Source of the DNA: an uncultured Fretibacterium sp.
Lineage (GTDB): Bacteria > Synergistota > Synergistia > Synergistales > Aminobacteriaceae
Reading direction: 5' to 3'
Assembly (NCBI GenBank): GCA_946183145.1
Contig: CAMGZM010000002.1
Coordinates: 62,001-126,000, forward strand
DNA: 64,000 nt
Each line of letters starts with the position of its first letter. The first letter of the stretch is position 1. The notes under the pieces are model-generated. The model was not told where the DNA came from. It saw nothing but the letters and a program-made list of their open reading frames with translations, and did no database searches. Both the position numbers and the translations under genes were made by a program. Below are positions 18,354-26,660 of the stretch, piece by piece.

Positions 18354-19121
18354 TTACTGCTTGATTAATGCCGCCTGAATTTTGTACGTCTCAGCAAGTT
18401 TAGCGATTGAGCCATCCGCGTAACCTGCCTCGAAAAACGCATTGAGCATGAATGTCAAGTCCGAGCCTTTGCGGAAACCTACGCCATATTCCTCGCTGTT
18501 GAGTGCGACAGTGTAGGCGAGATTCTCATAGCCCGTTCCTTTACCGACCATCGCCGCGGCCATGAGTGAGTCAATGATTGCTCCGTCCGCTGTTCCTGAA
18601 GCGGTTTCCATTAACGCGGTCGCCTGGTCCTGTACTTCTATGCACTTGAGGCCGTTAGCTTTTGCCTGCTCATTTCCTGCGCTGCCATGCTCAACAGCAA
18701 ACCTTAAGTCCTTTATGGCTTCGAGCGAGTCATACTTTGCTGCTTTTGCTGACGGGACTACGACAATTTGAGCGTTGTTGCAGTAGGGATTTGATGTACT
18801 CATTGAGGATTTCACTTCCGGCGTTAAGGTCATGCCGTTCCAAACGCAGTCGATATTTTTTCCGTCAAGCTCAAGAATTTTGTTGTTCCATTCGATTTCC
18901 TGAAACTCAATTTTGACTCCGAGACTCTCAGCGAATGCACGCGCTAAATCTGCATCGAATCCGATCCATTCGCCTTTTTCGTTCTTGTAGTCCATCGGCT
19001 TGAAGTCAGTTATTCCGACGACGAGAACGCCTTTTGCCTTTACGTATTCCGAGTCGGTCTCGGCGAACGCGCACGAACATAACGCCATAACAACCGCGAG
19101 AACAAGCAATAATTTTTTCAT
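18354..19121 (-). CDS. polar amino acid ABC importer, periplasmic binding protein
   Basis: The product is an SBP_bac_3-type binding protein: signal peptide (MKKLLLVLAVVMALCSCAFA, cleavage before ETD), then KGVLVVGITDFKPMDYKNEK and GFDADLARAFAESLG, the family N-terminal blocks. I chose the ATG at 19121 because GGAG lies about 11 bases upstream and the signal peptide starts with MKK; an upstream TTG frame start would add 7 residues. There is no lipobox. First gene of the operon, with an extended -10 promoter upstream at 19182-19190. Confidence 0.9.
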   Translation of the reverse strand: MKKLLLVLAVVMALCSCAFAETDSEYVKAKGVLVVGITDFKPMDYKNEKGEWIGFDADLARAFAESLGVKIEFQEIEWNNKILELDGKNIDCVWNGMTLTPEVKSSMSTSNPYCNNAQIVVVPSAKAAKYDSLEAIKDLRFAVEHGSAGNEQAKANGLKCIEVQDQATALMETASGTADGAIIDSLMAAAMVGKGTGYENLAYTVALNSEEYGVGFRKGSDLTFMLNAFFEAGYADGSIAKLAETYKIQAALIKQ

Positions 19122-19181
19122 GGGAATTAACATCTCCTGCAAGAAAATTCTTCAACGCTTTAACGTGCTGAAGTGATGAGA

Positions 19182-19190
19182 ATTGTACCA
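19182..19190 (-). promoter_or_regulatory. extended -10 promoter for amino acid ABC operon
   Basis: On the minus strand TGG-TACAAT (19190 down to 19182) lies about 60 bases before the binding-protein ATG, with no clear -35. It sits in the gap after the TIR-Sel1 gene, which is on the same strand. Confidence 0.45.
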
Positions 19191-19209
19191 GAAAGAAAAT
19201 GAAAGTCTA

Positions 19210-20210
19210 TCATTTGTCCTGCTGGGATAATTTCTGAAGCTCTGATTTTGCGTCCTCGTGTCCCTGCTCTGCGGCTTGGGTGAAATACTCGATGGCTTTG
19301 TCGCTGCTTTGAGGAACGCCGAGTCCGTGAAGGTACATCATGCCGAGATTACATTGTGCATGAGCGTTATTTTGGACGGCAGCTTTTTCATAAAATTCTT
19401 TAGCCTTCAAGTAATCCTGCTTTACTCCTTTACCATTTTTATACATTGTGCCAAGATTATTTAGAGCATACACATTACCTTGCGCCGCTGCCTTTTCGTA
19501 CAATTTAATAGCGTTAGCATAATCCCCTTTCTTATGGTATATATCACCACGCTCAAATTGTGATAAAGGACTATATAGAGCCTGATTAATGAGGTCAAAG
19601 TTATACCACACAATCATACCCAACATCACCGCCAGCACAGCCGCAAATGACGCAAATATTTTCAGCCGTCTCTTTCTCTCTTCGTCCTCACGATTCTTGA
19701 AGTACGTGAAGTTCAGCCTCAGCATCGCAGCTATCACCCTCAGAAACGCGCCGTCCCTCCCGAATATCTTCATGTCAATCCCTAACGGTTCACGCTCACG
19801 GTCAAGCGCAAGAATCGCGGGCGGAAAACACTCTATAGACTCGTCCTTTGAGCGCGGAATCCCTCCCACAATAAGCGGAATGATTTTATCTTCACGGTGC
19901 AATGTGTTAATGAAATATTCAACCTCATCATTAACGTACTCAGATTTTGCGCTGCTCGGCGAGCATATCAATTGAGATACTGCGAACGCCTGAGATTGTC
20001 ATGAAGAGTCTCAATCAGAGTCCCTTTCCCGGAAATGTCAGACTCATCACGGAATATCGGACTGAGTTTCTTGGGCAATTCCGGATGAGCCTGCAATAAT
20101 TTCGCCGGCATGTGATAACGTTCAAGACGCTTCTGCAATTTCTGCGCGGTCTCTTTGTCGGCGTGGCTGTAGCTGATGAACGCGAAATAGTCGAAAATTT
20201 CCCCGGCCAT
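19210..20210 (-). pseudogene. TIR domain - membrane helix - Sel1 repeat protein, frameshifted
   Basis: Two reading frames together make one protein. The first (ATG 20210 to a TGA at 19968) has the TIR N-terminal half: FDYFAFISYSHADKE, then SPIFRDESDISGKGTLIETL and RRSQYLN. The second frame picks up directly with LICSPSSAKSEYVNDEVEYF, the second half of the TIR domain with its conserved Ser and Glu. A membrane helix follows (KIFASFAAVLAVMLGMIVWY), then three Sel1/TPR-like repeats (YAIKLYEKAAAQGN-type; NLGMMYLHGLGV). A one-base change near 19971 would restore one 330-residue gene. TIR domains signal or cleave NAD; many bacterial TIR proteins are antiviral. Decay, programmed shifting and assembly error are all possible. 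Confidence 0.75.
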
Positions 20211-20269
20211 GATTTACGCCCTTCCCTGCGAAAATTTTTATGGATGAGGAAATTATATTACACGCAGAA

Positions 20270-21865
20270 TTAATCCGGCTGATTCACTTCCGCACCACGA
20301 AAATAAATAATCTCGGTCGGAGAATGATATATCCCATTAACGCGGGGACTCTTCATCACCGTCGCCGAATAGAAATAAAGAGGGGCGGCAGGCATATCGT
20401 CAATAAGAATCTTCTCGGCCTCGTGCATATAATTTATCCGTTTCACTCTGTCGGGTTCAATCTGAGCTTTCTTCATGAGCGAGTCAAAAATGGGACTGCT
20501 GTACTTCCCGGAATTATTCTGCGAGTCTGACATGAAAGTCTCAAGCAAATTTGACGCGTCAGGATAATCCATCGCCCAGCCCGATTCGGCCATGTCAAAA
20601 TCTCCGTTCCGTCTCGTTGTGAGAAATACTTTCCATTCTTCATTGGCGAGATTCACTTTCACGCCGAGAGCTGTCTTCCACATTCCCTGCAAAACTTCCG
20701 GGATAAGTTTTTTCCCTGAGCTTGAGGAATATTTGTACGTTACCTGCGGGAATCCCTCGCCGTTTGGGTAACCTGCTTCAGCCAAAAGCCGCCGTGCCTC
20801 TTCTACGTTCGCGCTTAATGGGATTAATTCTCCGCCTTCTGTCCTGAAATCCTCAGCGTCAGTTCTTCCGGGAATATTCGTGCATATCATCCCGGACGCA
20901 GGAATATTTCCGCCTAACACAATTTTGTCCGTGATGATTTTGCGGTCAATGGCAAGACAGAAAGCCCGCCGGACTCGCGCGTCATCGAAAGGCTTACGGG
21001 TCGTGTTGAACTCGTAGAAGTAAGCTGTGTATGTCGGACTCGCAACAGCCTCGCCGCGTTTGAGGAGAATGGGAGTCATCAATGAAGGAACGCTCGTCAT
21101 GTAGTCCACGCGCCCCGCCCTGAACGCAGCAAGCGCAGTATTTCCGTCCCCGATTAATACCATGCGAACGCGGTCAATCTTCACGTTATCTGCATCCCAG
21201 TAATATGGATTCTTGACGATCGTAATTTCACCGCCCGGGCCATGTCGCCACGATTCGAGTCTGAAAGGGCCGTTTGAGATTGTCGTCTCAGGTTTTGCAG
21301 CCCAGCCGCGCGAATTTTCGTTCACGATGTCCATTCTTGCTGGCAAAAATTGAGGCTGTGCCATTAAGTAAAGCATGAGGGGATTAACGTGTTCAAGCTC
21401 AATAATTAATGTTCTGTCATCGGGAGCATAGAGTCCAACGTCAGCACTTTGCGTTTTGCCATTGTAGAATGACTCGGCGTTCCTGATGAAGAATCCGAGT
21501 GTCGCATATGCGCTTCCTGTGTGAGAGTCAACAAGCCGCAAAATTCCGTCACGGAAATGCGAGGCCGTTAAGGGGACTCCGTCAGACCACCGCAAATTCT
21601 CGCGGAGATGGAACGTCCATTTGAGTCCGTCTGGTGAAACGTCCCAAGACTCAGCGCATCCAGGCTCCGGGCGGTTGTTGAAGTTCGTACGCAAGAGTCC
21701 CTCAAAGATATTCGAGTCGACTGTTGCACCGTCAAGCGCGAAATTCACAGCAGGGTCTATCGTCTGAGGGTCAATGCCTAAGTTGTAGATTATCTCTTTT
21801 TCCTCAGCGTGTGAAAATGATACAGCCCATAAGATTATGAGCATTGCAGAAATGATTCGCCGCAT
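20270..21865 (-). CDS. oppA: oligopeptide ABC importer, periplasmic binding protein OppA
   Basis: The 531-residue product is an SBP_bac_5 peptide-binding protein: signal peptide (cleavage near SHA-EEK), then IIYNLGIDPQTIDPA, ESWDVSPDGLKWTFHLRENL and WSDGVPLTASHF, the family signatures. A GGAG site lies before the ATG. It is the last gene of the opp run oppB-C-D-(two extra genes)-F-A, which is unusual since oppA is often first. Peptide range is not predictable from the sequence. Confidence 0.93.
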   Translation of the reverse strand: MRRIISAMLIILWAVSFSHAEEKEIIYNLGIDPQTIDPAVNFALDGATVDSNIFEGLLRTNFNNRPEPGCAESWDVSPDGLKWTFHLRENLRWSDGVPLTASHFRDGILRLVDSHTGSAYATLGFFIRNAESFYNGKTQSADVGLYAPDDRTLIIELEHVNPLMLYLMAQPQFLPARMDIVNENSRGWAAKPETTISNGPFRLESWRHGPGGEITIVKNPYYWDADNVKIDRVRMVLIGDGNTALAAFRAGRVDYMTSVPSLMTPILLKRGEAVASPTYTAYFYEFNTTRKPFDDARVRRAFCLAIDRKIITDKIVLGGNIPASGMICTNIPGRTDAEDFRTEGGELIPLSANVEEARRLLAEAGYPNGEGFPQVTYKYSSSSGKKLIPEVLQGMWKTALGVKVNLANEEWKVFLTTRRNGDFDMAESGWAMDYPDASNLLETFMSDSQNNSGKYSSPIFDSLMKKAQIEPDRVKRINYMHEAEKILIDDMPAAPLYFYSATVMKSPRVNGIYHSPTEIIYFRGAEVNQPD

Positions 21866-21887
21866 TAATTCTCACTCCTTAATATTT

Positions 21888-22823
21888 TTACACAAAAGGG
21901 CAGGCGCAAAGATGATTGTTGCCTTTGTCCTGTAAATTTTGAGTTATCGTTTTGCATTCGGGCTTTGCTTTCGGGCATCGCGTATGAAATTTGCACCCTG
22001 AAGGCGGATTTATCGCGCTGGGAATCTCGCCTTTGAGGGGGATAATTTTGCGCTGTGATGATTTCTCCGGGTCGGGGATTGGGACTGATGACAGAAGTGA
22101 TACTGTGTAAGGGTGAAGGGGATTCGTGTAAAGCTCATCGCTTCCAGCAATTTCTACGATACTTCCGAGATACATTACGGCGACCCGCGTGCTTATGTGG
22201 CGAACCATAGACAAATCATGAGCAATGAACAAGTACGTGAGTCCTAACGATTTCTGCAAGTCCTCAAGCATATTCACAATTTGAGCCTGAATTGAAACGT
22301 CAAGGGCTGAGATAGGCTCATCGCAGATAATCATTTCCGGCTCTGCTGCCAATGCGCGCGCGATTCCGATTCGCTGCCTCTGCCCCCCGCTGAACTCATG
22401 AGGATAACGCCCGGCCTGTTCAGTGTTGAGTCCGACGAGTTTCAGCAGATGATTCACGCGGTCGTTGTGTTCGTCTTTCGGAACATGATGAACAATCATA
22501 GGCTCACGGATAATATCTCCTGCTGTCATTCGGGGATTAAGTGAGGCGTAAGGATCCTGAAATATCATCTGGATTCTTTTGCGGAATGGGAGAAGCTCGC
22601 GCTGTGTGATGTGGGTTATGTCATGGCCGTCAAAGATTATGCGTCCTTTGTCGGGTTCGTAGAGTCGTATGATTGTGCGTCCTGTCGTGGTTTTTCCGCA
22701 GCCTGATTCGCCGACGAGTCCGAGTGTTTCTCCGCGTGAAACTGTGAGGCTTACTCCGTCAACAGAATGCACTGTGCCTGACTGCGTGTGAAAATATTTC
22801 GTGAGTCCTTCAACTTTTAGCAT
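21888..22823 (-). CDS. oppF: oligopeptide ABC importer ATPase OppF
   Basis: The 311-residue product is the second ATPase of the peptide importer: Walker A (GESGCGKTTTGRTIIRLY), Q-loop MIFQDPYASLNPRMT, signature FSGGQRQRIGIARAL, Walker B (MIICDEPISALDVS), and the C-terminal oligopeptide ABC extension with Cys residues (GCKFHTRCPKAKPEC), which in OppD/OppF-type ATPases can carry an Fe-S cluster. I chose the ATG at 22823, with AAAGGAG upstream, over the ATG at 22838. Its 5' end overlaps the small Sel1 gene. Confidence 0.93.
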   Translation of the reverse strand: MLKVEGLTKYFHTQSGTVHSVDGVSLTVSRGETLGLVGESGCGKTTTGRTIIRLYEPDKGRIIFDGHDITHITQRELLPFRKRIQMIFQDPYASLNPRMTAGDIIREPMIVHHVPKDEHNDRVNHLLKLVGLNTEQAGRYPHEFSGGQRQRIGIARALAAEPEMIICDEPISALDVSIQAQIVNMLEDLQKSLGLTYLFIAHDLSMVRHISTRVAVMYLGSIVEIAGSDELYTNPLHPYTVSLLSSVPIPDPEKSSQRKIIPLKGEIPSAINPPSGCKFHTRCPKAKPECKTITQNLQDKGNNHLCACPFV

Positions 22824-23149
22824 GATTTCTCCTTTCATTGTGCGTTAAGCGTTTGAGGGCTTCTTTTGCGGCTTCATGTCCTTGATCTGCGGCTTTGCGA
22901 TACCATTTGCGGGCTTCGTCAATATCTTTTGATACACCATCGCCGTTTTCGTACATAAGCCCAACAGTAAATTGTGCGTAAGCATGTCCTTGTTCAGCAG
23001 CGTAGAGATAATTTTGAGATAATATTTTTGAAATCCCTGACATTGCGTATAGGTTTTACATGATGATTGCCTGAGTCTGTAACTGCCAACAGAAAAAGAC
23101 CAAGCAAAATAGCGAAAATAATACCTTTGCGAAATTTACCCCCAATCAT
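22810..23149 (-). pseudogene. small exported Sel1-repeat protein, frameshifted
   Basis: An ATG at 23149 overlaps the 3' end of the coiled-coil gene by 14 bases and encodes a basic start plus hydrophobic helix (FRKGIIFAILLGLFLLAV), then stops at 22994 after 51 residues. A second frame (22810 to about 23043) encodes one and a half Sel1 repeats: YAAEQGHAYAQFTVGLMYENG and ARKWYRKAADQGHEAAKEAL. A one-base shift in the AAAAA run in the 23015-23022 region would fuse them into one exported Sel1 protein of about 110 residues. The gene sits inside the opp operon between oppD and oppF. Function unknown. Confidence 0.55.
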
Positions 23150-23747
23150 AAGAGCTTTGAGATTCGGAAAATCCCCGCATGGCTTCAAGCTGTCTTTGAG
23201 CTTCTTCCCTTTGCCGGGCTTCTTCTGCTTTGCGGGCTTCGGCCTGTCTTAATTCCTCCTGCCTGCGCTGAATCTCCGCTTTTACGCGCTCTTCTTCACG
23301 GCGTTTTTCCTCAAGCTGACGCGCTAATTCTGCGTTTCGCCGGGTTTCTTCCGCTCGTTTTTCTTCAGCCTTCCTCAATTCCTCCTGTTTGCGCTGAATC
23401 TCCGCTTTGACTCTCTCTTCTTCCCTGCGCTGTTCCTCAAGCTGACGCTGTATTTCTGATTTGCGCCGGGATTCTTCTTCCGTTTGAGTCTCCGTGAGCT
23501 TCAAGGCTTCATCATGACGCTGCAAAACTTCTTTCAGGTATGCTAGCTGCTGTTCCTCCTTCTGCAAAATTTCGAGCTGCCTGCGAGTCTCTGATTCCGT
23601 GTCATCTTCATTCCGGGTTTTGTCCCTTCCGAAAAATTTTCTCAGCCCCGGAAAAATCCACAGCGCAACCGCAAACAGAATACCCCCGATAATTTCACCG
23701 CCAAACTGCTTTATTCCCTCAATGATGATTTCTGTTGCGGCTTCCAT
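23136..23747 (-). CDS. membrane-anchored coiled-coil protein of unknown function
   Basis: I do not recognise this gene. The ATG at 23747 comes one base after the oppD stop. The 203-residue product has an N-terminal amphipathic segment, one membrane helix near residues 18-34 (GGILFAVALWIFPGL), and then about 150 residues of charged coiled coil rich in Glu, Arg, Lys and Gln. A repeat of about 43 residues occurs twice, marked by RREEERVKAEIQRKQEEL and RREEERVKAEIQRRQEEL. The predicted topology puts the coiled coil in the cytosol. It is wedged into the opp operon with the Sel1 fragment, which suggests the two form an inserted unit. Confidence 0.7.
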   Translation of the reverse strand: MEAATEIIIEGIKQFGGEIIGGILFAVALWIFPGLRKFFGRDKTRNEDDTESETRRQLEILQKEEQQLAYLKEVLQRHDEALKLTETQTEEESRRKSEIQRQLEEQRREEERVKAEIQRKQEELRKAEEKRAEETRRNAELARQLEEKRREEERVKAEIQRRQEELRQAEARKAEEARQREEAQRQLEAMRGFSESQSSYDWG

Positions 23748-23748
23748 G

Positions 23749-24705
23749 TCAGCACTTTTCACCGAGCCAGCACGAATATTTATGCGTCTCACTCAGCGTT
23801 AAGGCTTCCGGCTTCCTGTGCAAACATATCCTCATGGCCTCGCTGCAGCGTTTCACGAACGGACATCCTTCCGGGGGATTCAGCAAATCCGGCGGCTGTC
23901 CCTCAATCGGTATCAGGCGTTCGCGTTTTCCGTCAGCTTTCGGCAATGAGTGAAGAAGCCCGCGTGTGTATGGGTGAGACGGACTCCCGAAAATTTCCCG
24001 CGATGTTCCTTCCTCCATTATTCGACCGCCGTACATGACGATAACCCTGTCGGACTCGCCCGCAATGACTCCTAAGTCGTGCGTGATCAGTATCATCGAC
24101 ATTCCCGTATCATTCCGAATCTCGCGCAAGAGTCCCAAAATCTGAGCCTGCACAGTAACATCAAGCGCGGTAGTAGGCTCGTCAGCAATCAGCAATTCCG
24201 GGCTGCAAAGTATCGACATCGCAATCATGAGCCGCTGTCTTTGTCCTCCGCTGAACTCGTGAGGGTACTGCCTCATTCTTTCATCAGCAGGAACTATCCC
24301 GACTTTTGTCATCATCTCCGCGACTCTCTCGTGAATATTTCCCTGCCACTTGTGCCGCCTCAATGCCTCCTCTAACTGCCAGCCTACCGACAACACAGGG
24401 TTAAGGCTCGTCATCGGATCCTGGAATATCATCGCTATTTTGTCGCCTCGCAATGTCTTCACGGACTCAGGCGTGAGATTTTCTCCCATGAAGCTGAGAC
24501 TGTCATAACTGATTCGTCCGGCATCGCCTAAGAGTCCCATTATTGAGAGCATTGTTGCAGATTTCCCGCTTCCTGACTCGCCCGCAATTCCTAGAACCTC
24601 GCCGCGATTCACTGTGAATGATACGCCCTCGACCGCTTTCACTTCTCCCGCTGATGTCGTGAATGTCGTGCGCAAATTCTCAACCCGCAAAATTTCTTCT
24701 GTCAT
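23749..24705 (-). CDS. oppD: oligopeptide ABC importer ATPase OppD
   Basis: The 318-residue product has Walker A (GESGSGKSATMLSIMGLL), Q-loop MIFQDPMTSLNPVLS, signature FSGGQRQRLMIAMSI, Walker B (LLIADEPTTALDVT), H-loop ITHDLG, and the oligopeptide C-terminal extension with Cys residues (GCPFVKRC and later MRICLHRK). It works with OppF as the ATPase pair. It is 6 bases after oppC. Its 3' end is followed one base later by the coiled-coil gene rather than oppF. Confidence 0.93.
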   Translation of the reverse strand: MTEEILRVENLRTTFTTSAGEVKAVEGVSFTVNRGEVLGIAGESGSGKSATMLSIMGLLGDAGRISYDSLSFMGENLTPESVKTLRGDKIAMIFQDPMTSLNPVLSVGWQLEEALRRHKWQGNIHERVAEMMTKVGIVPADERMRQYPHEFSGGQRQRLMIAMSILCSPELLIADEPTTALDVTVQAQILGLLREIRNDTGMSMILITHDLGVIAGESDRVIVMYGGRIMEEGTSREIFGSPSHPYTRGLLHSLPKADGKRERLIPIEGQPPDLLNPPEGCPFVKRCSEAMRICLHRKPEALTLSETHKYSCWLGEKC

Positions 24706-24711
24706 TGTGTC

Positions 24712-25626
24712 TCACTTCCTCAATTTCGGGTCTAATGCGTCTCTCAGTCCGTCGCCCAAAAAGTTAAACGCTAATATTGTTACTGAGATTGCACAAGCAG
24801 GAAAGAACAGCTGCCACGGATATATCGCCATCGCAGGAACTGATTCACTGCACAAAACTCCCCAGCTTGCCATAGGTGCGCTAACTCCCAATCCCACGAA
24901 CGACAAAAACGCCTCCGTGAATATCGCTCCCGGCACTGAGAATGTTAATGTTACGAGCACTGCTCCCATTGCGTTCGGGATTATGTGCCGGAATAATATT
25001 CTTGACGGTGAAGCACCCGTAACCCTCGCGGCAATCACAAACTCTTCACTCTTTATACGCATCACTTCAGCGCGTACCATTCTCGCCATCGGTGCCCAGT
25101 ACGATATACCGAGCGTTATGAATATGCTTTTGAGTCCCGGGCCAACAACAACCATCAGCAATATCACATATATCATGGCCGGGACGCTGTAAATCACATC
25201 AACGACTCTCATCATAATGTCGTCAATTTTCCCGCCCTTGTAGCCAGATATACCGCCGTAAACGACTCCGATAAACAGACTTATGAAGCTCGCAATGAAT
25301 CCTACAGCAAGAGATATACGCGCTCCGTATGCAACTCTCACGAACAAATCACGCCCGAACATGTCGCACCCGAAAAAGTGAGTCATAGTCGGAGGGTCAT
25401 TGCTGAAATTGAAATCCATCTCATCATATTCATACCGTGAAAGAATCGGCGCAAATACCGCGAAAAGAATCACAGCCACAATCACAGCGAGTCCGAAAAC
25501 CGCAAGCCTGTCTTCTTTGAGACGCGACCAGACATCAGCCCAATACGTTTTTGACGGCCTCAATGTTTCAGCAGATGATTTTTCCTCATCGCTTAACGGC
25601 AAAAAATCTTCAGCGTTGTACATCAT
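24712..25626 (-). CDS. oppC: oligopeptide ABC importer permease OppC
   Basis: The 304-residue product has the OppC N-terminal segment before the first helix, a helix near 37-60 (VFGLAVIVAVILFAVFAPIL), and the BPD_transp_1 core with the EAA-type loop ARVTGASPSRILFRHIIPNAMG. HFFGCDMFGRDLFVRVAYG is the OppC/DppC signature. GAGGTG lies just upstream; the second ATG (25623) has the better spacing, so the true start may be one codon later. The gene is 3 bases after the oppB stop. Confidence 0.93.
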   Translation of the reverse strand: MMYNAEDFLPLSDEEKSSAETLRPSKTYWADVWSRLKEDRLAVFGLAVIVAVILFAVFAPILSRYEYDEMDFNFSNDPPTMTHFFGCDMFGRDLFVRVAYGARISLAVGFIASFISLFIGVVYGGISGYKGGKIDDIMMRVVDVIYSVPAMIYVILLMVVVGPGLKSIFITLGISYWAPMARMVRAEVMRIKSEEFVIAARVTGASPSRILFRHIIPNAMGAVLVTLTFSVPGAIFTEAFLSFVGLGVSAPMASWGVLCSESVPAMAIYPWQLFFPACAISVTILAFNFLGDGLRDALDPKLRK

Positions 25627-25629
25627 TAA

Positions 25630-26547
25630 TCACCTCAGCTTTATACGCGGGTCAGCGAACGACAAACATACATCCGTTATCATGTTGAACGACACAAGAA
25701 GCGCGCTGTAAAATATCGTTACGCCCATTATCGTTGTGTAATCGCGGTTGTTTATGCTCGTTACGAAAAATGTACCGAGTCCCGGAACGCCGTACACCTG
25801 CTCGATAACAAAACTTCCCGTAACAATTCCCGCCATCAACGGCCCTATGTACGTTATCACCGGGATAACTGCATTCTTCAGAGCGTGAAGATATATCACA
25901 GTCCCTTCACTGAGTCCCTTTGCGCGTGCTGTGCGTATATAATCCTGACTTAATACCTCAAGCATTCCTGAACGAACTAGCCGCGAGATAAACGCAGCAG
26001 GATATAACGCGAGTGTTACAGCCGGCAATATCGCAGTGTTGAGTCCCTCCCAGAATCCTACAGTTACCCAGCCCAATTGCCACGCGAAAACGTAGACCAT
26101 CAGCGCCGCAATCACAAAGCCCGGAATCGTTATGCCGAGAGTCGCGATAATCATTGCGAGTCTGTCAGGCCATTTCCCGCGCTTTAACGCCGAAATCACT
26201 CCCGCAGGAATCCCAATCGCCAATGACATTATCAGCGCGAGTCCCCCGACAGCGAATGAGACCGGGAAACTGTCTGCAATAATTTCGTTGACGCTCATTC
26301 CCTCGTAACGGTATGACGGCCCAAGGTCAAGCCGCAAAACGTTCAGCAAATATTTTCCGTACTGAGTCAGAAGCGAGTCATTGAGTCCGTAACGCTCGTT
26401 CATTTTCTCAATCACAAATTCCGGGATTGCCTTTGCGTCTGTGAATGGCCCGCCCGGAATCGCACGCATCATGAAGAATGTTATAGTGATGACTATGAAC
26501 AAGGTGATGAGACTCGAAATGATACGCCTGAAAATGTAACTGCGAAT
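25630..26547 (-). CDS. oppB: oligopeptide ABC importer permease OppB, irregular start
   Basis: The product is an OppB/DppB permease: RAIPGGPF after helix 1, YGLNDSLLTQYGKYLLNVLRLDLG-type segment (characteristic DLG), the EAA loop ARAKGLSEGTVIYLHALKNAV, and a C-terminal FADPRIKLR. In the open frame the first conventional start is a TTG at 26502, which would cut helix 1 in half. Upstream in frame, an ATT at 26547 gives the family-like start RSYIFRRIISSLITLF with GAGGGAG about 9 bases before it. A GTG at 26557 would also fit if one C were removed. Either an ATT start or a one-base indel is present. Confidence 0.8.
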   Translation of the reverse strand: MRSYIFRRIISSLITLFIVITITFFMMRAIPGGPFTDAKAIPEFVIEKMNERYGLNDSLLTQYGKYLLNVLRLDLGPSYRYEGMSVNEIIADSFPVSFAVGGLALIMSLAIGIPAGVISALKRGKWPDRLAMIIATLGITIPGFVIAALMVYVFAWQLGWVTVGFWEGLNTAILPAVTLALYPAAFISRLVRSGMLEVLSQDYIRTARAKGLSEGTVIYLHALKNAVIPVITYIGPLMAGIVTGSFVIEQVYGVPGLGTFFVTSINNRDYTTIMGVTIFYSALLVSFNMITDVCLSFADPRIKLR

Positions 26548-26600
26548 CTTGAATCACTCCCTCAAAATTTGAATCGCGGATTAAAATTAGAATGCAGAAA

Positions 26601-26633
26601 ATTTTATCACCATCAAAAAATTGAACGTACAAT
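26601..26633. promoter_or_regulatory. divergent promoters of opp operon and type III R-M genes
   Basis: On the minus strand an extended -10 (TGA-TAAAAT, 26609 down to 26601) fits the opp operon. On the plus strand TACAAT at 26628-26633 lies 28 bases before the mod ATG. Neither has a strong -35. The two signals are within 33 bp, so they may interfere. Confidence 0.4.
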
Positions 26634-26660
26634 CATCAATCACCGGGGGAATTTTTGAGC

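Noticed and set aside
19968-19971. UGA at the TIR frame end read as selenocysteine, since tRNA-Sec is present
   Set aside because: Reading through the TGA gives a sequence unlike any TIR domain, whereas the neighbouring frame continues the domain exactly. A frameshift explains it better.
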